Shown here: positions 33,374 to 45,573 of the stretch, piece after piece
Position numbering within the stretch: the stretch's first letter is position 1
How the letters are laid out: each line of letters starts with the position of its first letter
Assembly (NCBI GenBank): GCA_963576565.1
Contig: OY755038.1
Span: 204,883,013 to 204,947,012 of the forward strand
From: Aspidapion aeneum
Lineage: Eukaryota > Arthropoda > Insecta > Coleoptera > Brentidae
Length of the DNA: 64,000 nucleotides
Direction: 5' to 3'
Translations under genes and position numbers: made by a program
Notes under the pieces: generated by a model
Database searches by the model: none
The model's input: the letters and a program-made list of their open reading frames with translations, nothing else
What the model was told of the DNA's origin: nothing

Positions 33374-36366
33374 TGTAACGTGTCATTTTTACGTTTAAGA
33401 CAACGTTACATATTTGTTTATTTAGGTAAATAATCAAGGCTCTTTGATTCGTCTTTCTGTACACAAATATATAGTATTTTATAGAGCTAGGTTTGGAGGT
33501 TATATAGGGTCTAGGAAGTTACCTTAAAAGGAGGCATTCCATCGAATTACTGTGGACACTACGCACATCGCATTATCTGGACATCGTAATTGGAATTTAA
33601 GATCACAGGCTTCGGGAGAATCACATAAAAATTTTGATTGTTTTGTTTTTATCTGTGGAATTTTCTGATGCTCTTTGACGCTCATAAAGTTAAACAGCTG
33701 TTATGCTGGGGAATGGCGGCGTTGCCGCATCACAAATGGTTTCAGTAACAGGAAGGAAACATTTAGGTGAACATTTCATTCCCTTACGTTTATTTCGAGG
33801 ATATTGGGACAATCCGAACCTCATATCCTTCACGGATTAACTAGTTTTGATAGCACGAAAACATATTTAGGTTCACGGTTTGACCAGTAACAACCGAGGC
33901 TCCGCCACTTTGATATCTTTATTAATTTGATAGGGAAAGGATAAAATAAATACGAGTTATGCACTGTTGTAAATGGGAGATAAACGAGGGATAAAAACCA
34001 AGACTAAAAGAATAAACGAAATCGTGTGAGTTAACATCTGAACACTCTTGTGCCTTTAAGCAATGGTTCAGTGTGTATTTTTGGGTTCAGGTTCAGAAAC
34101 AGCTTTATTACTGTAGAAATGTTTTACAAAAATGGCGTTAAACCATATGAATATTAGAGAAAACATTTATAAAGAGCGACGGAAACTTTTGACGAAGACT
34201 GTAACTGGAGTGCAACTAAATTCTGCGCTCAGTATAGCTTTACTCATATGGGAATTGGTTGAGTGTTCGAATATTAATAATGTGTATGGAGGGTGTCTCG
34301 ACGTCCTTGTTATAAAAATTTCAACCGTGGAAATAGATCCGACAACACCTCAAGGTTTGTTTTACGTACTTCCTATCCCCTTGGTCGGTGCTGCCCCTAT
34401 ATACCTGTATAGAACTATGCGGTATCTCCTCATTGGTTACTTTGAAAACCCCGGGTTTTTCTTCCAGGCTTGCCACTGAATGTAGAGATTTATTTTTGGC
34501 GGAAAAGTTTTTTATAAATAGGTTTGCATCCTTTATTTGAATTTCACCGGGAAGATTAGGTTGGTACTATTGCGTTTTACCGTCCCCACTCCCCACCAAA
34601 TTTACAAAACGGTTTCCGGCCACGACATTATTCTGGTATTCTCGACGAAGTGCTTGGTCTCTTTTTGCTAACAACTTTTGGCTGGGTCGGCAACAGGCTC
34701 TGGGATCGCCATTGTTTTTGGTTTGGCACTGCAGCGAATTGTAGGAGATATCCCAGAGACTGTGAGGAGTGAGCCGTCGTGTTTTCGGCGTAATCGGAAG
34801 TGACGCTCACACCCTGTTGAGGGGATTTTAGGTCGGCCTACGCCATTTGTACGGGGAAGAAAGAGCATTGCCCTGTCAATTCCAGCGACGGGACAGTTGG
34901 GCTGGACGCTGGTGGGAAGCCGGACGGGCCAGTTATAACCCTGAGAAAGGTACGTTAGGATTATTTTAGTTCATCTGTTTAAATCTACTTTGTTTTATTG
35001 AGTCGACATGGGGTCCTCGAGTTAAGTTACTGTGTAGGGGAACTTCGTGCAAAATTGACGAATTCCAGGAAACTGAAACATTTCATTTTCCACAGGGTTT
35101 TTACGCTCGGGCAAGAATCCCACAACCCTTTTAAGACCAAAGTGCTGGCCTAACATCATGTGCTAAGCGAGCACGAGGGAAGGCGTGAGCAGAGCAGGAG
35201 ACCCGAGAGCAGTGGTGATACAACTGGACAACAGGATTCCAGGTTTACAAAATAAAACATACACAGAATAATCAAGGACCAAGGTAGGAGCAAGCCGTAA
35301 CTATAATTTTTTCCCTCATATATAAATTTTTAATATAATTTAGACGTAATCTTTTCATATATTTCATATATAAGTTTTCACAGTATAATTTCAACATTTC
35401 TTGTAAACGCAAGATAAGGTATGACGTCATAACCCTGGTTTTGCGGCATATTTACTACATTGACTTGTTTTCCTTCATTTCATTTATTTAAGATAATTTT
35501 ACTGTCAAATTTAAAGTGCCTTGCTATTTTGGCCCTTGTTTTCATCCATTTCATTTATTTTTTTTTATGTTTCCGGTAATTTTATCTGATTTTACCCTTA
35601 AAATAAACAAGATGAACTAATTTTTCTTGTGTTATTTGTACAACCCAATGAACCAACTTTGCGGAGACAAAAGAGAGATGAGATTATATTATTTTTTTAG
35701 CGGTTTCGTTACACATTTTTACCTCATGGGGTAGATCTCGGACTGGGTTGCTGTCTGTCTCATTCTGCCTAACGTAGAATGATGACAGCAGATATTTGGC
35801 CCAGATCTCCCCTATGACAGAATGATTCTGGATGTGTATTTTTTTTTACAATCATTTATGTAAGTGAGTCCTGCGCTACTGACTCAGATGTAGGTACAGT
35901 ATGACCTGTTAAAGGTGTCCATCTACCTGTAAAGTATTTCTAGTTTTGTCATCTTAATTCAATCTTTTAGAATTTTATTCTGTTTATTTTTTTTTGGTTA
36001 TTCTGAATTACATAAATATTCTGGAAGCCTCGGAAGTAAGTAGAATTTCATTGTTTGGCTGCAACGTTTGGGTTGAACTGTATTTTATTTAAGATCTTCT
36101 TTGTAAAACATTGATATTAAATAATGTGGCGCACTTAAAATTTTCTTATTTCTGAACCCCCCCCTTCTCCACTGTATAAAAGTTACCGGGCATATCAATG
36201 TTTTACCTAGCTGGAAAATACAGTTCTGCTTCCAGATATTTGTTTAATTATTCAGTGGGTTTCAGTGTCACAAAATGGCGGCGACGTCTTTACAAATGTC
36301 AACCAACTTTTTTTTAAGGCCACAAATTGGCGCCCACATTTTTTTTTAATTTTTTTTAAGGCCACA
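33374..36366 (+). repeat. 3' LTR, 2993 bp
   Basis: It matches the 5' LTR almost base for base from TGTAACGTGTC to GGCCACA, and ends directly against the TATG duplication. It repeats the TATA box (36175), the extra primer-like site (36328) and the small open frame. Confidence 0.92.
34132..34479 (+). CDS. 115-codon open frame inside the 3' LTR, function unknown
   Basis: This is the same frame as in the 5' LTR at 20873, with identical translation. Being downstream of pol it is the copy that could be expressed from the element's own transcript, for example by splicing. Conservation between the LTRs says nothing about selection, because LTRs are copied from one template at insertion. Confidence 0.3.
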   Translation: MALNHMNIRENIYKERRKLLTKTVTGVQLNSALSIALLIWELVECSNINNVYGGCLDVLVIKISTVEIDPTTPQGLFYVLPIPLVGAAPIYLYRTMRYLLIGYFENPGFFFQACH

Positions 36367-37365
36367 TATGTAATCATTATTTATACCAATGAATACATTT
36401 TAATTCCTTCCTTTCTCAATACAACCGAATAAACATAAAAGGATTCATTTTTAATACATCTGAATACATACTAATACGCTATAAAACAATCCATTTAAAT
36501 GACTTTGTATGAATTCATTATTTATACCGTTGAATACTTTTTAATACCTTCCCTTATTAATACAATTGAATGAACTTTTCAAGTATTCATTTTCTATATA
36601 TTTGAAAACATATTTATACTCTTTAAAGCAATCCAATTAAATACCTTTTTATGTAATCATTATTTATACCAATGAATACTTTTTAATTCCTTCCTTTCTC
36701 AATGCAACCGAATAAACATAGAAGGATTCATTTCTAATACATTTGAATACATACTAATACGCTATAGAACAATCCATTTAAATCACTTTTTATGAATTCA
36801 TTATTTATCCCGTTGAATATTTTTCAATACCTTCCTTTATCAATACAATTGAATGAACTTTTCAAGTATTCATTTTCTATATATTTGAATACATATTTAT
36901 ACCCTTTAAAGCAATCCAATTAAATACCTTTTTATGTAATCATTATTTATACCAATGAATACTTTTTAATTCCTTCCCTTCTCAATACAACCGAATAAAC
37001 ATAGAAGGATTCATTTTTAATACATTTGAATACATACTAATACGCTATAAAACAATCCATTTAAATGACTTTTTATGAATTCATTATTTATTCCGTTGAA
37101 TACTTTTCAATACCTTCCTTTACCAATACAATTGAATGAACATTTCAGGTATTCATTTTCTATATATTTGAATACATATTTATACTCTTTAAAGCAATCC
37201 AATTAAATACCTTTTTATGTACCTAATCATTATTTATACCAATGAATACTTTTTAATTCCTTCCTTCATCTCAATACAACCGAATAAACATAAAATGATT
37301 CATTTTTAATACATCTGAATACATACTAATACGCTATAAAACAATCTATTTAAATGACTTTTTAA
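36367..37365 (+). repeat. 283-bp satellite array, block beyond the retrotransposon
   Basis: The array resumes in phase (TATG then TAATCATTATT) and continues for about 3.5 units before ending near ACTTTTTAACACACATGACA. These units share the variants of the units just left of the insertion (GAATACATTTTAATTCC). Confidence 0.9.
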
Positions 37366-38040
37366 CACACATGACACATAGCATTGAAAGAACATTCAAA
37401 TGCTTTGTATATGCTTTTTAGGTACTTTAAAGAATATTCTTTTAGTGATATGCTTAGCATATTTTGAAAAGAAGATTCATATCCCAAGTATATGCGATGA
37501 ATATACTGTAAAGGATCTTCTTTTAGGAATCAGCATACCATATTCTTGGCATATACCATGTGAGAATGTTTCACTTTAGTTCATCCATAGTATGAACGTG
37601 CCAAGAATATTCTGAGATTAACATGCTAAGAATATTCCGGAATGCACTAGAAAATACACATATATTTTAATAATATTCATGGCATGAATACATTCTACAA
37701 AAAACACTACAATATTCTTTAAACATTTTTGAATAATAAAACTGTACAAAAATATTGCTTTTTAGAGAATTGGTAATTTTAAGTATAGGTACCTTGTGTA
37801 AAGAATATTCTAAAAATTCTAAATTTAAATGATAATTAAATACCTGTTGAAAATTGCTTAAATTCTTATAGCTGGGCGATTTTTTCTAAAAAATTATGAC
37901 GTCACAGCCGAGATCATTTTTACAAATTTTGATTGAATAACTTTTTCAATCAACGATGTGATTGCGTGTCAAACTGTTTAAGAAATTTATAACCCATCTT
38001 TCTGACTGTGGCGTTCCAGGGTTCCTAATTTGGTCATAAT
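37366..38040. other. Core sequence of the giant composite, no gene
   Basis: The first 400 bases have frequent AGAATATTC and GAATATTCT motifs in both orientations and ATATGC clusters, possibly an old diverged repeat. No coding frame is seen. The last 200 bases show nothing recognisable. Confidence 0.4.
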
Positions 38041-38968
38041 CAGTGGCGTATATAGAAAAAGGCTTCGGGGTGGGCCCGATACAGTTTTGGGCGTATATGA
38101 GGGGGGGGCCCGGGCCCCCCCCGTAGCTAAGATTTTTTAGATATTTTCCACATATTTCATGAATACAAACATAAAATAGCATAAACTACGGCCTCATGGG
38201 GTCTCGCCCCCCCCCCAAAATGGCTCTGGTACAAAATAGCGCAGGACAAAATAGCGAGGACAAAATAGCGCGGGACAAAATAGCACAGGACAAAATAGCG
38301 CAGGACAAAATAGCGCGGGACAAAGTAGCCCGGGACAAAATAGCGCAGGACAAAATAGCGCAGATCTCAAAAAGATACTAAAAAAATAACCTAACCTTAC
38401 TTGGTTAGTTTAATATACAGTGAAGGCCTAACCTTATCACTCAAACTGCACCAGCCGAAGTGGATCAGGGGCCGAGGATAGGTTAGGTTAGTATCCCAAC
38501 CTGACCCGGTTAGGTTGGGATACTAACCTAACCTATCCTCGGAGATACTAAAAAAATAACCTAACCTTACTTGGTTAGTTTAATAAACAGTGAAGGCCTA
38601 ACCTTATCACTCAAACTGCCCCAGCCGAAGTGGACCAGGGGCCGAGGATAGGTTAGGTTAGTGTCCCAACCTGACCCGGTTAGGTATATTTACAAAAAAA
38701 AACTTACCTGATCTGTTCAGGCAAGTTTTTTTTTTGTAAAAAACCTAACCGGGTCAGGTTGGGATACCAACCTAACCTATCCTCGGCCCCTGGTCCACTT
38801 CGGCTGGACAGGGCAAATCGACTTGGGATTTATGACGTGCGCTATTTTGACATGCGCTATTTTGTCCTGCGCCATTTTGTCCTGCGCCATTTTGTCCACG
38901 CTATTTTGTCCTGCGCTATTTTGTACCAGAGCCCCCAAAACTGTGTTGTTTTTCTATATACGCCACTG
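38041..38968. mobile_element. TIR element beginning CAGTGGCGTATATAG, interrupted by a foldback
   Basis: CAGTGGCGTATATAGAAAAA at 38041 is matched by the exact complement ending at 38968. The CAGTGGCG start is typical of several hAT-like families, but I see no 8-bp duplication at the flanks. A run of G and C (38100-38122) and AGATATTTTCCACATATTTC follow the left end. Right after 38968 the same internal sequence appears inverted (38970-39025), so a second partial copy lies back to back. Confidence 0.6.
38222..38933. mobile_element. Foldback element with (GACAAAATAGCGCAG)n arms, 712 bp
   Basis: The ends GGCTCTGGTACAAAATAGCG and its complement bound the element. It is flanked by CCCAAAAT (38214-38221) and CCCAAAAC (38934-38941), an 8-bp duplication with one mismatch. 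The left arm has about nine copies of a ~15-bp GACAAAATAGCGCAG unit, the right arm six or seven inverted copies. Inside are two direct 170-bp copies of a segment with AACCTAACCTTACTTGGTTA, an inverted partial third copy, and a central hairpin near 38690-38745. It has no coding capacity. Confidence 0.75.
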
Positions 38969-39295
38969 CAGTATTTTATGTTTTTATTAATGAAATATGT
39001 GGAAAATACCAAAAAATCTTCGCATCGGGGGGAGCCATTCGGAATCCTTTAAAAATAGTGTCACTTTTTAAAATTTTATTTTATTAATTTTTGAGCGGCT
39101 CCTCTTCGAATACACCATAGACATGGTGGTGTTATTCATATTGGTTGGGTGACTACGTCCTTATTTACCTAATCTGTGGTTATGTCAATATTTTTTTCAG
39201 TTTTTCTTGAGTTTTCAATTTGGTGGTGTGTTTTTTGGATTGCCAGATCGGTTTGGCCAGGTACGTTGTTTTAAATTTCATTTCGAATAGGGCTG

Positions 39296-41836
39296 TCTAA
39301 CAAAACATATGATCAAATCCAAGATGTCTTCCATAGGACAAACAAACCGATTTCCCATAAGCCGTAACGTAAATTTTACAAAAACGACAAGAGCTTTAGT
39401 CTCTTTGTGCATATGGGAAAAATGCGTTTTTCTTAAAAATATTAAACTAAAGCGAGAGGTTTTTTTACTTATTTTGAATTATTACATGGGCGCACCAAGG
39501 GGACGGGGGGCTAGGGGCCCGGACCCCCCTAAACCACATATTTTTTTAGATATTTTCCATATATTTCATGAATAAACAGAAAAAATAGCATAAAGTACAA
39601 CATAATGGGACCTCTGGGGTTCTCCCAAGGATATCGGGCCCCCAAAGGTTTCGGGGTCCCCCAAGACATATTTCTGGGTGCACCACTGATTATTATGTCA
39701 AGTTTTTTTGCTGTTGTGAATTGTGGCAGCAGAGGAAGCAATGATAATGTTAGTTTTCATTGAATTTGAAGTTTTTTGACCAATGAATCAATGAACTGTC
39801 AGCCCAAGGTAGGGGAAAGTGGATAAGTAGTTCTATTCAAAGAGCTCACTTCAAGGCTCACTTAACAGAGACGAAATTGAAATAGACTAAACTTTTCTCA
39901 TCAGATTCAGGTTTTCTATTAGGATCTTTTCTTGTACTTGACTAAACCTTTTGCTAAGTAATAGGCCTTCTATAGCGTTAAACTGTGAAAAATATTTCAC
40001 TATGATTTTTCGGTTTATACAAAGTTTAATTGTGTTAACCCTCCAGTAGTGACATGAAAAGGAGGCACAGCTTATAGGTAGGTCAGTCCAACAGATCAAT
40101 ATGCACATATGAGTTCCAACCGAGGTTGGTCAAGCAAACTTTTAATAAGTACTTTACAAAATATGTTTATTTAAAAAAATTTAAGTAAACATTATATAAA
40201 TAAAAACTTACAAAATTAAAATACAGTTTTTCCTTGTCATTGGCCTCACACACTGTACATCACCATATGATTTTCCATGAACTATAATACATAGGGCTTA
40301 AGAACAGTCAAACCTAAGGTTCATCAGCTCACAACAATACTGTTCAAATTTTACAACAGTACAATATTCGCTGTTGTATTACTACTGTTACTATTACTTT
40401 TATTACTGTTTTTTTGTAGCAATATTTGCTCAATTATGTATCTAAAAGTTTATGCAAATAAATATATACTCTACTCTACAATTGGGCGTAACAGCATATG
40501 ACCCATTAGGAGTATTAGAACCCAAGTTTTTTTGAGAGAAATTGAAAAAAATATCTGAGAGAACTTATTTGTTTTTCTTGTGGTCATCAAAGTCAACAAA
40601 TATGACTTTTTTTCCATCTATTATTAATGATGCCATAAAAAAATTTTTTTGGTAATAAGCTCAGAACAGTACCATAGAAATTTCACAACAGGACTTGTAG
40701 TAGGTCCAGTCAGATACTATACAAATTTTATGGTGTACAAGTTTTAGGTGTCAAAAAGCATGGAAATAAAGGAAAATTTGCACCAAAATAGTTTAAGATA
40801 AAAAGAGGTTTGAGTTAGGGAGATTCACCAGTTTATTCTAAACTGTTTTGAGGTCTGTAAAATAAATATTTATTAAAGAAAAAGAAACTTTGATGATACA
40901 GGACTTCACTCGACACTATACAGGACGCTACACTACCAAAAGTTTATTTAAGAGTTCTGTAGGATGGTGTACAAATTTGGTTCAGCTCATAATTCTCACT
41001 TTAACCTCATATTGTTTTCCTTTTCTTTCTTCTCTGGACCCTTCTTTCAACCATCATTTTTAAAAATTTTCAACCATTTTGAAACAATAATCCATTCAGG
41101 AGAGACCCAGTCATGATCATTGCTGTATTCTAGTTTTGAAAGTTGCTTGCCTAGAATAGTAAAAAAATCATATTGAAATATTTCTTACAGTTTAACACAA
41201 TTCTATGTTACACTTCTGCAAAAGGTCCACTCAAGCACAAAAAAAGATCCCAATAGAAAATGTTGCCAAAATGGCAGTTACACATTTATCCAAAACAAAC
41301 CTGACAAAAAACTTTCAAATATTTCAATTTATCCTCTGTTAAGTCAGGTAATAGAGCACTTATCCACTTTCTTTTCCCTTCTTTGAGCTGATACCTAGTT
41401 CATTTAAATCAAGATGATTTTTTAAGGTCAAAATACTTGGCATTCCATCAAAACTAACATTATCAAGCTCTACCCAGCTGCCACAATTCATAACAGCACA
41501 GAAACTAATAATAATGATTCAAACTGAGTAAAAAACTGGAAAAAAAGTAAAAAAAAAACAAAAGTAAATAAAAACATAACCTGACTTTTGAACAAAACAT
41601 GGTCCCTTTTATTTGAAATTTACTGGCTTCAATTGATTTTTTTTAAGAAAAACGCATTTTTCCCAAGTGTACAAAGGTTCAATACTTAAAACAGCATCTT
41701 TGTTGTAAATTAAATCGTTCCACTTTTTTTAAAAATTACGTTTTTGTTAACATTGCGGCTTATGGGAAAACGCTTTGTTTGTCCTATGGCGACCATCTTG
41801 GATCGAAAAACAGCTGATCGTGACAGTTCGTTAGAC
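39296..41836. mobile_element. Long-TIR element beginning GTCTAACAAAACATATGATC, 2.5 kb
   Basis: The left end (GTCTAAC, CCAAGATGTCTTCC, GGACAAAC, CCCATAAGCCG) is mirrored at 41836 back to about 41640. Inverted similarity continues through GAATTGTGGCAGC, GATAATGTTAGTTTT and GGAAAGTGGATAAGT to at least 39880 / 41340, so each arm exceeds 500 bp. The middle (about 39900-41300) has no long frame. A third, partial copy of the end (CTAGCAAAACATATGATCCA) is at 42757-42895. A non-autonomous foldback-like DNA element is the likely identity. Confidence 0.65.
39485..39688. mobile_element. MITE with GC-rich ends inside the left arm
   Basis: It runs from CATGGGCGCACC to GGTGCACCACTG, imperfect inverted ends, flanked by ATTATTA-type repeats. 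The homologous right arm of the host element (near 41515-41530) lacks this segment and reads straight through, which confirms the insertion. Its interior (AGATATTTTCCATATATTTC) is related to the element at 38041. Confidence 0.7.
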
Positions 41837-42895
41837 AAGCTAATCCGTGTGTTCTGTAAGGCCCCTACTTAGAAAGGAGCCTATTTATAAACTAGATGTA
41901 TAAGAGAAATCAGAAAGGTTCTTAGCAGTAAATTTTACCATAAATTAGTTTTTTTTTTATTTAATAAATTTTGAGAAAAATTATATCAAAAAGTTTTCTT
42001 TTAACTTGAATCTTTACCTAACTTTTTAAATCTTGCAACAGATATTTTTTATACTTCTCAGTGAGCTCGAGACTTTTGGTAGGTGATTATTGCTTAAAAC
42101 ATTAGCTTAGAACAAGTCAAGTCATAAGTTTTGTTTTAATAGGGACATTCCAGTGAACTTCCTCTCACAGTACACGTTATATGAGACCATTTTTTCCATT
42201 TGGTAGAGGTTCAAGGATGATTCATGATTCATATGTGAGTGGGCCTTGGAGCCCTTCTACTGTGACTACTATCGGGTCTATTGTGGCTCAGCTTCAAGGA
42301 TAGTGTTTATATGAATTTTAAATCAAGGATAGTATTTATGGTGCCATTTTGCTAAGGATGTTTTTCAGCTAAGTGAATAGAAATTATGAATTAAAGGTTG
42401 GTTTATTTGAATCTGTCCTTTTCTTTATTATTTTTTTGCACCATAAATAGCAGAACATAAATAAGAAACTATATAATATGTATACTTATATATAAATAGG
42501 AAACTAGCAGTTAGAAAAATGTTTAAAAGGAGAGTTTTGAGAGAAGCTTTGAACTTAATCCGTAAAAATCTCCTGTTTAACAGTTTTTTGAAAACTGCTA
42601 GTTTCTAATATATTGAGGTGTTCTGCTAATTATGGTACCCCCTGTATAAATTGTATACATGGGTAGGATAGAAGAAATAAGAACAAAAGTTTTTTGGAGT
42701 TATTGCCAATCTACAAATAGAAACATTTTTCTAGGTTAGGTATTTGGTTTTGTTCTGTCTAGCAAAACATATGATCCAATCTAAGATATCTTCCGTAGGA
42801 CAAACAAACTGATTTCTCATAAGCCGTAGTGTTAACAAAAACGTAAATTGTACAAAAACAACAAGAGATTGAGTCTCAAAAATTATTCAGTTTTA
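41837..42895. other. Core sequence with a partial element end
   Basis: 41837-42750 is AT-rich with no recognised gene. 42757-42895 is a third partial copy of the end of the 39296-41836 element and abuts the right satellite array directly. Confidence 0.5.
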
Positions 42896-43169
42896 AGAAT
42901 GGGAAAAATGTAAATTTTGGAGGTATTAAAATGTATTTATTCTGTATACTTGAAAGAGGATTCAAAAGGATAATTATTTAATGGATTGGAGGGTATTAAA
43001 AAAACCCTTAATGGTATAGAAATGGATTCTTTTTGAATGACACAAAGTGTATTGAAATTGATGAAATGTTCATATACTTTTTAATGACAATTTAATATAC
43101 CTTTTCAAATCCTTTTTTTGGATAAGAAAGAATTGAAAATGTGAATTTGGGAGGTATTAAAATGTATTA
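42896..43169. repeat. 235-bp satellite array, first fragment
   Basis: About one unit of the right array, with GGAGGTATTAAAATGTATT and GGATTCTTTTTGAATG motifs, lies before the 2.4-kb TIR insertion and continues at 45574. Confidence 0.8.
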
Positions 43170-44177
43170 GGGCAGTTCTTCAGAAAACCTGTGAAACAGT
43201 GTCACAGGGGTAAATATCTCATTTTTTGAAGCAGAAAACTACTTTTTAATTTAAAATAGGATAAAATGCAATCTAATTTGCTACCTCACCAAAAAAAGAA
43301 AAAAATATTTTAATTAAGGATTTTTGCTGTATTAACAGTAGCTGAGGTCTCAGGCTTTGTTAATGTCACAACCCCAAGGTGAGCACATTGCGACTTATTT
43401 TAATTTATGGTTAATGATTTACATTAATATAGTTAAATTCTAACAAGATCAACTCAAAAAAAAACTATTTTGAGCCAAAATAATAATATTCAACAAAAGA
43501 CACTATGATTTTTTAAAAATAATATCATTGTCACACCCTCTTTGCATCAGCTTTGTTACCAATTTTTAAATCGCACTAAAATCCATATATGGCAACACAA
43601 GCAGCCGCCATTGCATTGTTCCGTTTACTTTAGTCACATTCTTCGCTGTGAAGTGTTGGTGTTTTTTTTTTAATTTTGAAGTGACAAAACAGGTAAGTGA
43701 CAAGCACACTTTCTCAACTTTGTTGTCAAGTTCCTGACAATACAAAAAATGTCTTAAATAATCTAAATGTGACTTAATAATGCGCAAAACGTAATAAAAA
43801 ACAGGGCAAAAAAACAGATCCCAACATTTTGTTTTCAAGGAGTTAGGCGGGAAATATGAATAGATTCCTCAGCTCCGTTAATATCAGCTTTGTTAATACT
43901 GGTGGTAACAACGCTGAGGATGTGTTAACAAAGTTGAATATTATAGTATAATTTACTGAAAAAGCTTAGGTAGCAAAAAAATAAAAAGTATTTTCGAATT
44001 ATTGGGGTCAATTATTAGGCAGAAACGACAGTTGAAACGTTTCGGCTCTTTTCGTTAACACAAAAAGTCAATTAACGGTAGCTTGGGTCAGGTTGGGTTG
44101 GGTTTACTTAACATTGCATTTCTTTGCTAGTTATTAATGTAATAACATATCTTATCAAAAAATCATGGTCAAAATTA

Positions 44178-44380
44178 CAGTCGAACCTCTATAACTCGAA
44201 CTTCAAGGGACAACCAAATCAGTTCGAGTTATGGAGAGTTCGACTTATAGAAATTCGAGTTAAAGTGGTTAAAATTCATATAAAAAGTGCAGAACTTAGA
44301 TTAATAAATTTGTTAGTCTGAGGTGCAGAACCATTTAAAAGGTTCGAGTTATAGAGGTTCGAGTTAGAGAGGTTCGACTG
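44178..44380. mobile_element. Pogo/Tc1-mariner-like MITE, 203 bp
   Basis: CAGTCGAACCTCTATAACTC at 44178 pairs with the complement ending at 44380, with TA on each side (44176-44177, 44381-44382). The inner arms repeat TTCGAGTTA in several places. A CAG start, TA duplication and this size fit a pogo-derived MITE, nested in the 2.4-kb TIR element. Confidence 0.8.
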
Positions 44381-44620
44381 TATTACAAGGTGGTCATCGC
44401 TTTTATTATTATGATATCGGAATACCAACAAATTAATTTTTAACTTTTTAGTGAATTTTATAAAAGCTTAAAAAATAGGTACATTTTTTTGACATATAAA
44501 CTTTTTTATAAACATTAATTTTTTGATTTCTAGAAAAATGGCAAAAAAAAGAAAGACACAAAAAAAGGTGCAGATGAAAAAAAAGCAAAATCTAGAGAAT
44601 GTATGATGGGGATCATGGAA

Positions 44621-45008
44621 CACTTGTTCCTTATCAGAACGTGTTCCAGACGGGGATCATTCGTATCCTTGTGATCGACGTTGGAGAGAGTGAAAACCAA
44701 ACAGTTTTAACAAGTTCCCAACGAAAGCCTCAAACCATCAGTATAATTCAATGCCGGTAGGGGTATTTTCCCTCGGAGTAGTTGTTTCTGTTGGTTTTAC
44801 ACAACTTATGCTCTACACGGAGCTATCGCCTACATTCACATTCAGGCCCAAAAGGCCGAAACCGGACGTGGATTGGCATGGATTACTTGTTCCTGATTGT
44901 CAGAACGTGTTCCAGACGGGGATCATTCGTATCCATGTGATCGACGTTGGAGAGAGTGGAAACCAAATAGTTTTAACAAGTTCCCAACGAAAGCATCAAA
45001 CCATTATC
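44621..45008 (+). repeat. Duplicated ~120-bp segment, 266 bp apart
   Basis: Segments near 44621-44742 and 44884-45008 share CAGAACGTGTTCCAGACGGG, GATCGACGTTGGAGAGAGTG and CAAGTTCCCAACGAAAGC with few differences. The second copy lies in a 108-codon frame (44751-45077) and the first follows a lysine-rich stretch near 44538-44600. GC content is above that of the surroundings, so this could be remnant coding sequence of the host element; I do not recognise it. Confidence 0.6.
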
Positions 45009-45573
45009 TGTAGATTAACTTTTTATATTGTTGCTCATTTAAGATTTAAGTGGTTTAAGAAGAGATTAAAAATTTGAAAATAATAGGTTTTAGGTTTTTG
45101 TTCATTATAATTATTTTTGTTTATTTGGTAGTAGTAGTTTTTTAAATTTAGTTATGAGAAATTTAAATACAATAAGCTTTGCAATATATATTTTCTAAGT
45201 AATTTATCAGCTTTGTTAACTTGACCTCAGTTTCGTTAATATACTTTTTTAAAAAATTCTTCTATTTTTGCTGTGTTTTTTGATAAAAAGTAGTTTTTTT
45301 TGTTTTGTTATGACTTTTTTATGTAAAATTTGTTCACTACATATATTTTCTAAGTAATTTATCAGCTTTGTTAACATAACCTCAGCTTTGATGAATCACT
45401 TTTTCTTATTTTTACTTTTTCTCCAAAAATATACATTTTTTTTCTGGGAAACATACTTTATGCAAAATATTAAAGCATTTTCTTTTTAACAGACAATAAA
45501 AAGCTTATTTTTTAATATTATATTTTTCAAAAAAAAGGGAAGCTCATTTCACAGGTTTTCTGAAGAACTGCCC

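Larger units (their letters stand above)
20115..36366 (+). mobile_element. Complete Ty3/gypsy LTR retrotransposon, 16.25 kb
   Basis: Two LTRs beginning TG and ending CA, a TATG target duplication, a tRNA-Lys-type primer site, gag, pol with domain order protease-RT-RNase H-integrase (the Ty3/gypsy order) and a polypurine tract are all present in the right places. The element is very large because of its LTRs (about 2.99 kb each) and a leader of about 5.3 kb. It lacks env and any chromodomain. Both main frames are intact and the LTRs nearly identical, so it is probably young and may still be active. It sits inside a satellite array. Confidence 0.95.
43170..45573. mobile_element. TIR element with ATTA target duplication, 2.4 kb
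   Basis: The ends are a perfect 27-bp inverted repeat beginning GGGCAGTTCTTCAGAAAACC. ATTA at 43166-43169 and 45574-45577 flanks it, and joining the flanks restores satellite text (TGTATTAATTCTG). Inside both ends, motifs of the type CAGCTTTGTTAAC recur in both orientations (near 43353, 43549, 43885, 43910, 45207, 45361). No transposase frame is seen; a minus-strand frame of about 90 codons at 43566-43838 and a plus-strand one at 44751-45077 are unrecognised. The superfamily is undetermined; a 4-bp duplication excludes typical hAT. Confidence 0.75.

Noticed and set aside
38400..38800. AACCTAACC / GGTTAGGTT runs as telomeric (TTAGG)n sequence
   Set aside because: The runs are short, irregular and part of inverted segments of the foldback; no perfect TTAGG array is present.
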